Assembly (NCBI RefSeq): GCF_009711265.1 | Contig: NZ_WMII01000008.1 | Span: forward strand, 124,001-188,000 | Direction: 5' to 3' | DNA: 64,000 bases | Source of the DNA: Paracoccus shanxieyensis | GTDB lineage: Bacteria; Pseudomonadota; Alphaproteobacteria; Rhodobacterales; Rhodobacteraceae | In this document: one piece after another, positions 46,151 to 56,413 of the stretch | Layout of the letters: each line of letters opens with the position of its first letter | Position numbering within the stretch: position 1 is the stretch's first letter | The notes under the pieces: model-generated | Seen by the model: the letters and a program-made list of their open reading frames with translations, nothing else | The model's database searches: none | What the model was told of the DNA's origin: nothing | Program-made: the position numbers and the translations under genes

Positions 46151-46753
46151 ATGTTGATCTTTATCCAGCCGCGCCTTGTGCTGCTTTCCGTTCCCAAGAC
46201 CGGCACCACGGCGCTGGAACAGGCGCTGGCCCCGAAAGCGGAAATCGCCTTCCGCTCGCGACCCGAGATCAAGCACCTGAACCATCGCCAGTATCTGAAC
46301 CGCATCAAGCCGCTGCTGGCGCCTTTGGGCGAAAAGCCGTTTGAAAGCGTCGCGGTGCTGCGCGAGCCGCTGGACTGGCTGCGCAGCTGGTATCGCTTTC
46401 GCGCCCGCGATGAGCTGATTGGCCATCAGAACAGCACGGCGCAGATCAGCTTCGATCAATTCGTGCGCGACTATCTGTCCGACGACCGCCGCCCGCCGCA
46501 TGCGCGGCTGGGACGGCAAAGCGACTTCCTGATCGACCATGCCGGCAAGATGGCCGTGCAGCACGTCTTTCGCTATGAGGCGATGGATGCGCTGGTGGCC
46601 TTTCTGGCCCAGCGGCTGAAGACCCCGATCACGCTGGAGCGCGCCAATGTCTCGCCCCCGGCGGTGGCGGATCTGTCGCCGGAAACCCAAAGCATGGCCC
46701 GCACCGAACTGGCACAGGAATACGCCGCATGGGAGGCCGCGATCAGCGCCTGA
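46151..46753 (+). CDS. Sulfotransferase-family protein
   Basis: A 200-residue P-loop protein with the 5'-phosphosulfate-binding loop VPKTGTTALE (residues 14-23) and a 3'-phosphate-binding segment LREPLDWLRSWYRF, as in PAPS-dependent sulfotransferases. Acceptor unknown. The ATG at 46151 is chosen over an in-frame TTG at 46145. The last 11 bases overlap the convergent START-domain gene. Confidence 0.8.
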   Translation: MLIFIQPRLVLLSVPKTGTTALEQALAPKAEIAFRSRPEIKHLNHRQYLNRIKPLLAPLGEKPFESVAVLREPLDWLRSWYRFRARDELIGHQNSTAQISFDQFVRDYLSDDRRPPHARLGRQSDFLIDHAGKMAVQHVFRYEAMDALVAFLAQRLKTPITLERANVSPPAVADLSPETQSMARTELAQEYAAWEAAISA

Positions 46754-47201
46754 CCTCGCCGTAAAGCGCGCGGGCGCGGTCCTCGAAGGCGCGGACGATG
46801 CGGGTCATCGCCTCGCCGAAGACCACGCCGATCACCTTGCCAAGGATGGCGTTGCGGAATTCAAAGTCGACAAAGAAATCGACCTTGCAGCCTTCGGGCG
46901 TGTCCGCGAAGCTCCAACCGCTTTTCAGGTATTTGAACGGGCCGTCCAGATATTCGGTGTCGATGCGCTTCTGGTCGGGCCACAGCGTCACGCGGCTGCC
47001 GAAGCGTTCGCGGAACACCTTGAAGCTGATGACCAGATCGGCCTCGACGACCTCGCTGCCATCCGGGCCGGGCTTGCGCGACCGGATCCGGGCGGCGCTG
47101 TTCCAGGGCAGGAACTCGGGGTATCTTTCCACATCAGCAACCAGAGCATACATCTGGTCGGCGCTATAGGGCAGGATGCGGCTGTCGCTGTGCTGAGGCA
47201 A
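46743..47201 (-). CDS. COQ10/RatA-type START-domain protein
   Basis: A 152-residue polyketide-cyclase/START-fold protein: YSADQMYALVADVERYPEFL near the N-terminus, VISFKVFRERFGSRVTL and DFFVDFEFRNAILGKVIG. This subfamily includes mitochondrial COQ10, a ubiquinone-binding chaperone, and E. coli RatA. In an alphaproteobacterium a ubiquinone-related role is more likely than a toxin role, which is inference. Confidence 0.9.
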   Translation of the reverse strand: MPQHSDSRILPYSADQMYALVADVERYPEFLPWNSAARIRSRKPGPDGSEVVEADLVISFKVFRERFGSRVTLWPDQKRIDTEYLDGPFKYLKSGWSFADTPEGCKVDFFVDFEFRNAILGKVIGVVFGEAMTRIVRAFEDRARALYGEVRR

Positions 47202-47260
47202 GGCGTCTTTCCGGCTGTGGTTCGGTGCGTCGCGCGCAGCACTATCAAAGGAATGGGCGA

Positions 47261-47449
47261 ATGAACAACCTCATCTGGCTGATCCGCGCGTCTCGTTGGG
47301 CGCGCAACCCGCCAAGCGCGCGGATGGTCAAGCTGGTGCTTGTTATTGTCGCAGCCGGTCTGGTGCTGGTCGGGCTGGAACATTTCGGGCTTTGGCCTGA
47401 CTGGGCCACGCTGGACCGGCCACGGGGGATGCACCTGCCGCGGCAATGA
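47261..47449 (+). CDS. Small single-helix membrane protein
   Basis: A 62-residue protein, MNNLIWLIRASRWARNPPSA onward, with one membrane helix (VKLVLVIVAAGLVLVGLEHF) after a basic N-terminal segment. AAGGA precedes the ATG at 47261. It is divergent from the START gene, 59 bases away. Function not recognised. Confidence 0.65.
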   Translation: MNNLIWLIRASRWARNPPSARMVKLVLVIVAAGLVLVGLEHFGLWPDWATLDRPRGMHLPRQ

Positions 47450-47476
47450 TCTTGCGGCAGACAGATGATGCGGGGC

Positions 47477-48322
47477 CTAAAGCCCCGCCGCCTTGAACGT
47501 GTCGCATTGCCCAAGCTGGCCCGACTGGAAGCCGCGCATGAACCAGTCCATGCGGTCCTGAGACGAGCCATGGGTGAAGCTGTCGGGCATCGGCGTGCGG
47601 CCCGCATTGCGCATCAGCGCATCATCGCCCACCGCCGAGGCCGCGTTGATCGCCTCTTCGATATCGCCCTGCTCGATGCTGCCGAACTGGTCATGCGCGC
47701 CGCGTGCCCAGATCCCGGCAAAGCAATCCGCCTGCAACTCGGTCAGGACCGAGATATAATTGGCATCGGTTTTGCTGGATTGCTGGCGGGCCTTCATCGA
47801 CTGGCCAAGAATGCCCAGCACGTTCTGGACGTGGTGGCCCACCTCATGCGCGACGACATAGGCATAGGCGAAATCGCCGCCCGCGCCCATCTTGGTCTGC
47901 ATGGTGCGAAAGAAATCCGTGTCCAGATAGATCTTGCGGTCATTGGGGCAATAGAACGGCCCCATCGCCGCCGAGGCCCCGCCACAGGCCGATGCCACGC
48001 TGCCCGAGAACATCACCAGCTGCGGATCGACATATTGCACCCCGGTCTGTTCCGGCAGGATGCGGGCCCAGACCTCTTCGGTATCGGCCAGCACCACCGA
48101 CACGAACTGGCCGATCTGCTGGTCTTCCTGGCTCAGCTCGCGCGGCTGGCCCGAGCCGCCATCCTGCATCCCGCCGACCAAGGGCGAAATGTCGATGCCC
48201 AGAAACCAGCCCACGGCCAGCACGACCAATGTGCCGACGATCCCGATGCCCCCGACACCCGCGCCGCCCATGCTGCGCCTGTCCTCGACATTGCGGCTGC
48301 CCCGCCTGCCCCGCCACTGCAT
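47477..48322 (-). CDS. YpfJ-type neutral zinc metallopeptidase
   Basis: A 281-residue membrane-anchored peptidase-like protein. An N-terminal RRGSRNVEDRR precedes a helix (GIGIVGTLVVLAVGWFLGI), an extracytoplasmic domain with the zinc-binding HEVGHHVQN, and a second motif ELQADCFAG that supplies the third ligand. GGAGG lies six bases before the ATG at 48322. Substrate unknown. Confidence 0.92.
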   Translation of the reverse strand: MQWRGRRGSRNVEDRRSMGGAGVGGIGIVGTLVVLAVGWFLGIDISPLVGGMQDGGSGQPRELSQEDQQIGQFVSVVLADTEEVWARILPEQTGVQYVDPQLVMFSGSVASACGGASAAMGPFYCPNDRKIYLDTDFFRTMQTKMGAGGDFAYAYVVAHEVGHHVQNVLGILGQSMKARQQSSKTDANYISVLTELQADCFAGIWARGAHDQFGSIEQGDIEEAINAASAVGDDALMRNAGRTPMPDSFTHGSSQDRMDWFMRGFQSGQLGQCDTFKAAGL

Positions 48323-48465
48323 GAGTGCCTCCGAACCTGACCTGAAACCGTGAAATCCCACTGCCGGGCAGGATGAACGCAAAAGCAAAAACCTGCAATA
48401 CTGTCGCGGGGTTGACAGATCGGCCCCGCCGCTTCAGCAAACGCATGTGCTGGATGGAGTTTCAC

Positions 48466-49062
48466 ATGTTTGACTGGGTGGTATCGACGATCGACAGCTG
48501 GGGCTATGCCGGGGTCTTCCTGCTGATGGTGGCCGAGCATCTGTTCCCGCCGATCCCGTCCGAGGTCATCATGCCGCTGGCAGGCTTTCTGGCGGCGCAG
48601 GGCAAGATGTCGCTGGTGCTGACCATCGTGATCGGCACGCTGGGATCCACCATCGGCACGACGGCGTGGTATTTCCTTGGCATGTGGATCGGAGAGGCGC
48701 GGCTGAAGCGCTTTGCCGCACGCCACGGGCGGCTGATGGCGCTGTCGCCTTCGGATATCGACAATGCGCGGCACTGGTTCGACCGCCATGGCGGGGCTGC
48801 GGTGTTCTTTGGCCGGATGCTGCCTGCGATCCGCACGCTGATCTCGGTTCCGGCGGGGCTGGCACGGATGCCGTTCGGCAAGTTTCTGGCCTTCACCATT
48901 GCGGGCAGCGCCATCTGGACCAGCCTGCTGACCTTTGCCGGCCTGATCCTGCACGAGAATTACACGCTGGTCGAAGGCTATATCGACCCGCTGTCCAAGC
49001 TGGTCATCGTCACCGTGGTGGGCGCCTATCTGTATCGCGTCATCACCTGGAAGCCGCACTGA
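48466..49062 (+). CDS. DedA family membrane protein
   Basis: A 198-residue DedA/SNARE-associated (VTT) membrane protein with AEHLFPPIPSEVIMPLAGFL, GSTIGTTAWYFLGMWIGEAR and the FFGRMLPAIRTLISVPAGL segment with conserved arginines. These proteins act as lipid transporters (undecaprenyl-phosphate or phospholipid flipping). The start at 48466 has GGAG six bases upstream. Confidence 0.92.
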   Translation: MFDWVVSTIDSWGYAGVFLLMVAEHLFPPIPSEVIMPLAGFLAAQGKMSLVLTIVIGTLGSTIGTTAWYFLGMWIGEARLKRFAARHGRLMALSPSDIDNARHWFDRHGGAAVFFGRMLPAIRTLISVPAGLARMPFGKFLAFTIAGSAIWTSLLTFAGLILHENYTLVEGYIDPLSKLVIVTVVGAYLYRVITWKPH

Positions 49063-49115
49063 AATCACGCAAAAGGCATTTGCCGACGCGGAAAACCGGA
49101 CCTAACGAAAGCGCC

Positions 49116-49610
49116 ATGTCACAGGCACATCTGAAAAATCTTGGCATGCTGGCGGGCGCGGGATCTGCGGCGCTTCTGGCTGCCGCGCTGACCTTCCAGC
49201 AAATGGGCTATGCCCCGTGCGAGCTTTGCATCCTGCAACGCTGGCCGCATCTGGCCGCCGCCATCATCGGCGGGCTGATCGCCGTTCTGGGCTGGAAACG
49301 CTGGCTGGCGTTTCTGGGCCTGCTGGCGGCGCTGACCGCCTGCGGCTTTGCGATCTTTCACGCGGGCGTCGAATTGCAACTGTGGCAGGGGCCGCAGCAT
49401 TGTTCAGGCGGGGTCGGCGGGCTGGCCACCATGTCCACCACCGATCTGATGGCCGCGCTGGAAAAAGCCCCGGTCGTGCGCTGCGATCAGGTGGCATGGA
49501 GCCTGTGGGGCATTTCCATGGCAGGCTGGAACGCGATCTGTTCGGCGCTGCTCAGCGGGCTGTGGGCGGCCTGCCTGCGCGGGCGCAAGCGGCTGGGCGG
49601 GCCGGTCTGA
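49116..49610 (+). CDS. dsbB: Disulfide bond formation protein B
   Basis: A 164-residue four-helix membrane protein that reoxidises DsbA and passes electrons to quinone. The first redox pair is C35/C38 (PCELC). The second pair is C96 in QHCSGG and C123 in VVRCDQ. It lies 53 bases after the DedA gene. Confidence 0.9.
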   Translation: MSQAHLKNLGMLAGAGSAALLAAALTFQQMGYAPCELCILQRWPHLAAAIIGGLIAVLGWKRWLAFLGLLAALTACGFAIFHAGVELQLWQGPQHCSGGVGGLATMSTTDLMAALEKAPVVRCDQVAWSLWGISMAGWNAICSALLSGLWAACLRGRKRLGGPV

Positions 49611-49700
49611 CCGGGTTTTGCCCTGTCGCGCGACCGTCAAGATTGCACCGCGCGCTGGTATGGGATAGACCGCTTCTCAACAATATGTTGAGGCGACCCC

Positions 49701-52448
49701 GTGGCTGACACCCCAGAAAACGACGATGGCGAAACCCCGGAAACCGGCGCACCCGAACGCGCCGTGATGGCCCATGACGGCCCGGTGATCGACATCGCGG
49801 ACGAGATGCGCTCGTCCTATCTGGACTATGCCATGTCGGTCATCGTCAGCCGGGCGATTCCCGATCTGCGCGACGGCCTGAAGCCCGTGCATCGCCGCAT
49901 CCTGTTCGCGATGAACGAGACCGGCAACACCCATGACAAGCCCTATCGCAAATCGGCGCGTCCGGTCGGCGACGTGATGGGGAAATACCACCCGCATGGC
50001 GATGCCGCGATCTATGACGCGCTGGTGCGGATGGCGCAGGACTTTTCCATGTCGCTGCCGCTTCTGGACGGTCAGGGCAACTTCGGCAGCATGGACGGCG
50101 ATTCTGCCGCCGCCATGCGCTATACCGAGGTGCGGATGGACAAGCCCTCGGCCTATCTCTTGATGGATATCGACAAGGATACCGTCGAATTTCAGGACAA
50201 CTATGACGGCAAGGATCGCGAGCCGACGGTCCTGCCCGCGCGCTTCCCGAACATGCTGGTCAATGGCGCGGGCGGCATCGCCGTCGGCATGGCCACCAAT
50301 ATCCCACCGCACAATCTGGGCGAGGTGATCGACGCCACGCTGGCGCTGATCGAAAGCCCGGATCTGTCCATCGAACGCCTGATGGAGATCGTGCCCGGCC
50401 CGGACTTTCCGACCGGCGGCATCATCCTTGGCCGCTCGGGCATCCGCAAAGCCTATCTGGAGGGGCGCGGCAGCGTCGTCACCCGCGCCAAGACCCGGAT
50501 CGAGGAAGGCCGCAACGGTCGCCAGCTGATCGTGCTGGATGAGATCCCGTTTCAGGTCAACAAGGCCACGATGATCGAAAAGATCGCCGAACTGGCCAAG
50601 GAAAAGCGCATCGAGGGCATCGCCCATGTGCAGGACGAATCCGACCGCAACGGCGTCAGGGTCGTTGTGGAGCTGAAACGCGATGCCACGGCCGAGGTGG
50701 TGCTGAACCAGCTGTTCCGCTTCACCTCGATGCAGACCAGCTTTGGCTGCAACATGCTGGCGCTGAATGGCGGGCGTCCCGAACAGCTGACGCTGCGCGA
50801 TTTCCTGACGCATTTCCTGACTTTCCGCGAAGATTTCGTCGCCCGCCGCACCGCCTATGAACTGCGCAAGGCGCGGGAACGCGCGCATGTGCTGTGCGGT
50901 CTGGCCGTCGCGGTGTCGAATGTCGATGAGGTCGTGGCGACCATCCGCAGCAGCGCCGATGCCGCCGAGGCCCGCGAGCGCCTGATGTCGCGCCGCTGGC
51001 CCGCGCATGAGATCGTGGAATATCTGCGACTGATCGACGATCCGCTGCATCCGGTGAATGACGACGGCACCTATAACCTGTCGGAAACGCAGGCCCGCGC
51101 CATTCTGGAACTGCGCCTGCAGCGCCTGACCCAGCTTGGCGTGCAGGAAGTCACCGATGAGCTGAAATCGCTGGCCGATTCCATCCGCGAATTTCTGGCC
51201 ATCCTTGCCTCGCGCGACCGTATCATGGGCATCATCGCCGATGAGCTGCGCGAGGTCCGCAACCTGTTCGCCGTGCCGCGCCGCACCCAGATCGTCGACT
51301 GGGCCGGCGACATGGACGATGAGGACCTGATCGAGCGCGAGGATATGGTCGTCACCATCACCTCGGGCGGATATATCAAGCGCACGGCGCTGGCCGAATT
51401 CCGGTCGCAGCGCCGGGGTGGCAAGGGCCTGTCGGGCATGGCCACCAAGGAAGACGACGTGGTGACGACGCTGTTCGTGGCCAATACCCATACCGAACTG
51501 CTGTTCTTCACCACCGATGGCATGGTCTACCGGCTGAAGACCTGGCGTCTGCCTTTGGGCGGGCGCACCTCGAAGGGCAAGGCCATCGTCAACATCCTGC
51601 CGATCCAGCAGGGCATCTCGATCGCGGCGCTGCTGCCGATGGACGCGCCCGAGGTGGATTGGGACAATTATCAGGTGATCTTCGCCACCTCGGATGGCGA
51701 TGTGCGCCGCAATGCGCTGTCGGATTTCACCAATATCATGCGCAACGGCAAGATCGCCATGAAGCTGCCCGAGGGGGTCGAACTGATCGGCGTGCGGCTG
51801 GCGACCGAGAATGACGATGTGATGCTGGTCACCGCCTCGGGCCGGGCGATCCGCTTCCAGACCACCGATGTTCGGGTGTTCCGCAGCCGCGATTCCACGG
51901 GCGTGCGCGGCATCCGGCTGGTCAATGACGGCGACCGCGTGGTGTCGATGTCGGTCATCCGGCATTTCGAGGCCGATCCCGCCGAACGCGCCGCCTATCT
52001 GAAGATGCGCCGCGCGGTCGAAGGCGCGCTGGATGACGGGGCCGAGGCCGATGAGGACGACGACAACGTCGCCGAAGCCGCCATCACGCAGGCCCGCTAT
52101 GCCGAAATGTCGGCGGCCGAGGATCTGATCCTGACCATCACCGCGCGGGGCGCGGGCAAGATCAGCTCCAGCTTCGATTACCCGCTGCGCGGGCGCGGCG
52201 GACAGGGCGTCACCGCGATGGACAAGGGGATGCGCGGCGGTGAACTGGTCGCCAGCTTCCCGGTCGAACGCGACAATCAGATCATTCTGGCCACCTCGAC
52301 CGGCCAGTCGATCCGCGTGCCTGTCGACGGAATCAGCTTCCGGTCCCGTTCTGCCGGTGGCGTGCGCGTCTTCAACACGGCACCCGGCGAGATCGTGGTT
52401 TCGGTTGCCCGCATCGCCGAGAGCGGCGAGGATGAACCCGAAGAATGA
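49701..52448 (+). CDS. gyrA: DNA gyrase subunit A
   Basis: Breakage-reunion subunit of gyrase, 915 residues. The catalytic tyrosine is Y141 in [10 protein letters not shown]. The quinolone-determining region reads [12 protein letters not shown], so the position equal to E. coli Ser83 is Ala102, while Asp87 is conserved as D106. The C-terminal beta-pinwheel has a GyrA-box-like [10 protein letters not shown] and ends in an acidic tail. The start is GTG at 49701 with GAGG upstream. Confidence 0.98.
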   Translation: MADTPENDDGETPETGAPERAVMAHDGPVIDIADEMRSSYLDYAMSVIVSRAIPDLRDGLKPVHRRILFAMNETGNTHDKPYRKSARPVGDVMGKYHPHGDAAIYDALVRMAQDFSMSLPLLDGQGNFGSMDGDSAAAMRYTEVRMDKPSAYLLMDIDKDTVEFQDNYDGKDREPTVLPARFPNMLVNGAGGIAVGMATNIPPHNLGEVIDATLALIESPDLSIERLMEIVPGPDFPTGGIILGRSGIRKAYLEGRGSVVTRAKTRIEEGRNGRQLIVLDEIPFQVNKATMIEKIAELAKEKRIEGIAHVQDESDRNGVRVVVELKRDATAEVVLNQLFRFTSMQTSFGCNMLALNGGRPEQLTLRDFLTHFLTFREDFVARRTAYELRKARERAHVLCGLAVAVSNVDEVVATIRSSADAAEARERLMSRRWPAHEIVEYLRLIDDPLHPVNDDGTYNLSETQARAILELRLQRLTQLGVQEVTDELKSLADSIREFLAILASRDRIMGIIADELREVRNLFAVPRRTQIVDWAGDMDDEDLIEREDMVVTITSGGYIKRTALAEFRSQRRGGKGLSGMATKEDDVVTTLFVANTHTELLFFTTDGMVYRLKTWRLPLGGRTSKGKAIVNILPIQQGISIAALLPMDAPEVDWDNYQVIFATSDGDVRRNALSDFTNIMRNGKIAMKLPEGVELIGVRLATENDDVMLVTASGRAIRFQTTDVRVFRSRDSTGVRGIRLVNDGDRVVSMSVIRHFEADPAERAAYLKMRRAVEGALDDGAEADEDDDNVAEAAITQARYAEMSAAEDLILTITARGAGKISSSFDYPLRGRGGQGVTAMDKGMRGGELVASFPVERDNQIILATSTGQSIRVPVDGISFRSRSAGGVRVFNTAPGEIVVSVARIAESGEDEPEE

Positions 52449-52506
52449 TCCGCAGCCGGGACGCGGCCCCATCGCGCCCCGGCCCGCCTAAAACACGAGG
52501 GACGCC

Positions 52507-53577
52507 TTGAGCACCAGAGACTCGCAGCTGAGCGAGCGGTTGCAGACCGGATTTCTGGGCGTCATCGCCTTCGCGCTGATTCTGGCCCTGCTGGTTCAGG
52601 CCCGGTTCATGCTGATCTGTCTGGCATTCGCGATCATCATCTTTTCGCTGACCAGTGACGCCATTTCCGCCTTTGCCCGGCTGAAAGTGCCCAATTGGCT
52701 GGCAACGGCGCTGGCGCTGATCGCCATCGCGGTCGGGCTGCTTTGGGCCGCGACCGCCATCGTGGCGCAGCTGAACGAGGTGGTTTCGACCTCGATCGCC
52801 TATTCCGACCGGGCGCAGGCGGTGCTGTCCTCGCTGAGCCAGCGCTGGGGACCGCGTGCGCAGGAATCCATCAACACCTTTCTGGGCAGCATCGATCTGG
52901 CGGGCTGGCTGCGATCGGCGGCCAGCCAGACCACCAACCTGATTTCCGGAACGGTGCTGACGCTGACTTTTGTCGGCTTCATGTTCAGCGAAAGGCTGTG
53001 GTTCCCGATCAAGATCGAACGGCTGACCGGAGACAGCGCCCGCGCCGCCGAGGTGCTGGAACTGGTCCATACCATCATGCGCCGCGTGAACCGCTATCTG
53101 GTGGTCAAGGCGGGCATCAGCGCGGTGACGGCGGCGCTGGTCTGGGCGATCTTTCGCTTTGCCGGGCTGGAACTGGCCAATGCCGCGGCGATGATGACCT
53201 TTATCCTGAACTTCATTCCGACCATCGGATCCATCATTGCCAGCGTCATCGCCATCGGGCTGGTGCTGGCGCAGACAGGGGATCCTGCGACGACGCTGGC
53301 GATTGGCGGCGGCATCACGGCGGTGCATTTCGTCATCGGCAATGTGCTGGATCCGATGCTGCTGGGCCAGACCCTGCGGCTGTCATCCTTTGGCATCGTG
53401 CTGGCGCTGGCCTTCTGGGGCGCGGTCTGGGGCATTGCGGGCACGTTTCTGGCCGTGCCGATCATGGTCGCGGTGATGATCGTCTGCGCGCAGATCCCGT
53501 GGCTGCGGCCCGCCGCCGTGCTGTTGTCGCAGGAAGGCATCCCCGAACAGGAACCGCCGCGACGGCTGCGCGCCTAG
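52507..53577 (+). CDS. AI-2E family transporter (PerM-like)
   Basis: A 356-residue permease with about eight membrane helices and a central soluble/amphipathic part. Family segments are FILNFIPTIGSIIASVI and NVLDPMLLGQTLRLSSFGIV. Substrate unknown despite the family name; members export signalling molecules or exchange ions. The start is TTG at 52507, with GAGGG five bases upstream. The stop overlaps the convergent glyoxalase-fold gene by four bases. Confidence 0.9.
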   Translation: MSTRDSQLSERLQTGFLGVIAFALILALLVQARFMLICLAFAIIIFSLTSDAISAFARLKVPNWLATALALIAIAVGLLWAATAIVAQLNEVVSTSIAYSDRAQAVLSSLSQRWGPRAQESINTFLGSIDLAGWLRSAASQTTNLISGTVLTLTFVGFMFSERLWFPIKIERLTGDSARAAEVLELVHTIMRRVNRYLVVKAGISAVTAALVWAIFRFAGLELANAAAMMTFILNFIPTIGSIIASVIAIGLVLAQTGDPATTLAIGGGITAVHFVIGNVLDPMLLGQTLRLSSFGIVLALAFWGAVWGIAGTFLAVPIMVAVMIVCAQIPWLRPAAVLLSQEGIPEQEPPRRLRA

Positions 53578-53936
53578 TCCTGCTGGCAAAACCGCAGGCG
53601 GTTGCCGAAAGGGTCGATGACCTCGACCTGCCTGCCCCAAGGCAGATCCTCAAGTCCGGGGCGGTTGTTGGGATAATCCCTGCCGATCAGCTCGGCATGG
53701 AATTCGGCCACGCCGGACATCTGCACGAACACGGTCGATCCGGGCGTGGCATCGCCGTGATGTTCCGACAGATGCAGCTTCAGCCCGGCCCGCTCGACTT
53801 CAAAATACAGCGGCGCGCCGGGATGGAAGCGGTGCTGAAACCCCGGCGAAAAGCCCAGAAAGCCGCAATAGAAGTCCCGCGCCTTGCCCTCATCGAAGCT
53901 GCGCAGGACCGGGATGGCGGCGTGAAAGGCAATCAT
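53574..53936 (-). CDS. Glyoxalase/bleomycin-resistance-fold protein
   Basis: A 120-residue VOC-superfamily protein: AIPVLRSFDEGKARDFYCGF, LKLHLSEHHGDATPGS and VEVIDPFGNRLRFCQ. Metal-ligand type residues are H5, the E of YFEVE and the E of QVEVIDP. This subfamily is often annotated as bleomycin resistance-like, but its substrate is usually unknown. It is coupled to the mechanosensitive-channel gene by an ATGA overlap. Confidence 0.88.
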   Translation of the reverse strand: MIAFHAAIPVLRSFDEGKARDFYCGFLGFSPGFQHRFHPGAPLYFEVERAGLKLHLSEHHGDATPGSTVFVQMSGVAEFHAELIGRDYPNNRPGLEDLPWGRQVEVIDPFGNRLRFCQQD

Positions 53937-56410
53937 CCCCGGCCCTCGGGCGATCCCGAGGGGCTGCCTTCGGCACCGTCGTTCTGCGCCGGCTCCTGCT
54001 GGGCCAGCTTGCGCGGATCTTCGGGCGGAGTGGCGCTGTCTGCGGGCTCGACCGGCTCGATCTGCGGCTGATCGTGTTGCAGGAACACATCCATCGACGG
54101 GCGCGTGCTGGAGGGCAGGATGATCCCCGCCTCGGCGAACCGCTCAAGGATCTGGTGGTTGATTTCCGAAGTCACCCCCACCCCGCCATTGATGTCCGAG
54201 ATGATGGCGCGCAATTCGTAATTCTGCCCGCTGGCATTCACGCTGCGCAGAAAGACCGACGGCGGCGGCGTCACCATGACGGTCGGCTGATCCTCGGCGA
54301 TCTCGCGCAGGATCTTGGTCACCAGCCGGTGGTCCGAGCCGTTGACGACGCTGATCGGCACGATGATGCGGCCCTGCAGGCTGGTCCGAGTCCAGTTCGT
54401 CACCGGCTGCGTGATCAGGTTCGAGTTCGGCACGATGACCTGCGTGCGGTCGAAGGTCTGGATCTGGGTCGCGCGCACGGCCATCTTCTTGACGATGCCC
54501 TGCTGGCCGCCGACCTCGATCCAGTCGCCGACCGCGATGGGGCGTTCGACCAGCAGGATGATGCCCGACACGAAGTTCGACACCACCTGCTGCATGCCGA
54601 AACCGATGCCGACCGACAGCGCACCCGCGACGAAGGCCAGCGAGGTCAGGTTGATGCCCGCCGCCGAAATTGCCAGCAGCGCCGCCAACGCCACGCCGAC
54701 ATAGCCGATCATCGAGGTCACGGCCGTCTGCCCGCCGGAATCCAGCTTGGTCTTGGGCAGGATCGAGGTGCGGAACGCGCCCTGAATGAAGCTGGTCAGC
54801 GAATAGCCGATGATGAAGACGATGATGAACATCAGCACGGCCATCGGCGACAGTCGCACGCCGCCCACCGTGAAGCCCTGCTGCGTGCGCGTCCATGCCT
54901 CCAGCAGATCGCTGGCGCTGGCGCCCCAGACCAGCGCGAACAGCGGCAGCGACAGCACGACCAGCGCAAAGCTGACCAGCACCGGCAGCAGCCCGTCGCG
55001 CGCCGACTGGTCGCCGCCCTTGGCCATGACCCACAGATCGGCGGTGAAATCCTGCAGGACGATGACCAGCCCGACCAGCGCCAGCGTCATGATCGAGGCC
55101 CACAGGATCGCATTGCCCGCCGTGACATAGCCCGCCGCCGCCAGCAGCGGCGCAACCAGCGCGATCACCCGGCCGATGATGCCAAGGAACGCCACGACGC
55201 GGACCCGGTAATCGGGTGCATCGCTGACCTCGGAGGTGCGCAGTTTGCGCAGGATATTGCACAGCTGGAACAGAAACAGCGCGCCCAGCAGGATCAGGAT
55301 CAGATGCCACACACCCGCCGAGGCTTCGGACAGGCGCTGCGGCACTGTGCCGTCATCGCTTTGGCTGTTGAACCCCGCCAGCGGCAGGATCGAGCGGGCG
55401 AACAGCTGATGCAGCGCCAGGATCATCGCCAGCATCGCCGTGCGGAACCGCGCCGGGCGGCGATGGGATTCGCTGACCGGCAAGGGCGGCACCACGCCGC
55501 TGTCGGGTTCGGGGAACATCCGCCGCGACAGCCAGATCCCGCCAAAGAACGACAGCCCCGCCGCAGGGATCGACAGCAGGACCGGCATCCCCCAATCCGC
55601 GAACAGATCCGTGGCGATCAGGGCCGCCGCGATCAGGATGACGCCGATCAGCGGGATGGCGATCTGCCCCAGTGACACGCCAAAGACCAGCGCGCCGCGC
55701 CAGCGTTCGGTGGCGCGCGCGGACAGGCGCGACGGCAGGCTGTCGATCCAGTGCCGGCCCCGCGACAGCAGGATCAGCGCCACCAGAAGAAAGCCGCCCA
55801 CGACCGGCAGGCGGCTTGTAAAGCCGCTCATGCCGCCCGCATTGTCCCAGCGGCCCCGCGCCTCGTCATAGATGTGCTTGCCGACATCCCCGGCCTCTTG
55901 CAGGGCGGGCAGCCAATGCGTCGGGTTCAGCGGCGAAGGCGTCTGCCGCACCAGCGCGAAGGCCTGCCTCTGGCGCAGCGTCTGGTCGATCTGCTGCACG
56001 ATCCCGTCGGCGCGGCCAAAGGATTCGCCCGCGCGCGTGGCCGGGGCCTGCAATTGCGACAGCTGATCGTTCAGCTCCTTGCGGCGTGCGGCCAGATCCT
56101 CGGCTTCGGTCGCGCCCTCGGCAGGCGGCGGCCCCAGCGCGTTGATCTGATCGCGCAGGGTGCCGATGCGGGTGCCGTTCAGGCCGCGGGCCGCGCCCAG
56201 ACGGTCGCGCCATTCCACGACCTCTTCGCGGATGGATTGCAGCCTTGCATCATTGGCCTGCCCCGATTGCAGGATCTGCTCGGACTGATCGGCCAGCTTC
56301 TCCCAGGCTTCGAAATCCGGGACCTGCTGATCCTGCGCCATGACGGGCGCGGCAAGCAGCAGGGAAAGGGTCACGAAAAGCGCCGAGAAAAGCGCGATCA
56401 GGCGTTGCAT
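53933..56410 (-). CDS. DUF3772/MscS mechanosensitive channel protein
   Basis: An 825-residue inner-membrane channel of the large MscS class. A signal peptide (ending VMAQD) and a periplasmic helical DUF3772 region (about 30-180) precede about ten helices. The MscS core is ALSVGIGFGMQQVVSNFVSG, then IAVGDWIEVGGQQGIVKKMA and TQIQTFDRTQVIVPNS. The C-terminus is Pro/Glu-rich. It opens under membrane tension during osmotic downshock. It is separated from the cysK stop by three bases. Confidence 0.93.
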   Translation of the reverse strand: MQRLIALFSALFVTLSLLLAAPVMAQDQQVPDFEAWEKLADQSEQILQSGQANDARLQSIREEVVEWRDRLGAARGLNGTRIGTLRDQINALGPPPAEGATEAEDLAARRKELNDQLSQLQAPATRAGESFGRADGIVQQIDQTLRQRQAFALVRQTPSPLNPTHWLPALQEAGDVGKHIYDEARGRWDNAGGMSGFTSRLPVVGGFLLVALILLSRGRHWIDSLPSRLSARATERWRGALVFGVSLGQIAIPLIGVILIAAALIATDLFADWGMPVLLSIPAAGLSFFGGIWLSRRMFPEPDSGVVPPLPVSESHRRPARFRTAMLAMILALHQLFARSILPLAGFNSQSDDGTVPQRLSEASAGVWHLILILLGALFLFQLCNILRKLRTSEVSDAPDYRVRVVAFLGIIGRVIALVAPLLAAAGYVTAGNAILWASIMTLALVGLVIVLQDFTADLWVMAKGGDQSARDGLLPVLVSFALVVLSLPLFALVWGASASDLLEAWTRTQQGFTVGGVRLSPMAVLMFIIVFIIGYSLTSFIQGAFRTSILPKTKLDSGGQTAVTSMIGYVGVALAALLAISAAGINLTSLAFVAGALSVGIGFGMQQVVSNFVSGIILLVERPIAVGDWIEVGGQQGIVKKMAVRATQIQTFDRTQVIVPNSNLITQPVTNWTRTSLQGRIIVPISVVNGSDHRLVTKILREIAEDQPTVMVTPPPSVFLRSVNASGQNYELRAIISDINGGVGVTSEINHQILERFAEAGIILPSSTRPSMDVFLQHDQPQIEPVEPADSATPPEDPRKLAQQEPAQNDGAEGSPSGSPEGRG

Positions 56411-56413
56411 CAG

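Noticed and set aside
49677..52472. Open frame of more than 900 codons antisense to gyrA
   Set aside because: Covers gyrA completely and has biased composition (H, D, R, Q) with no motifs; a GC-driven shadow.
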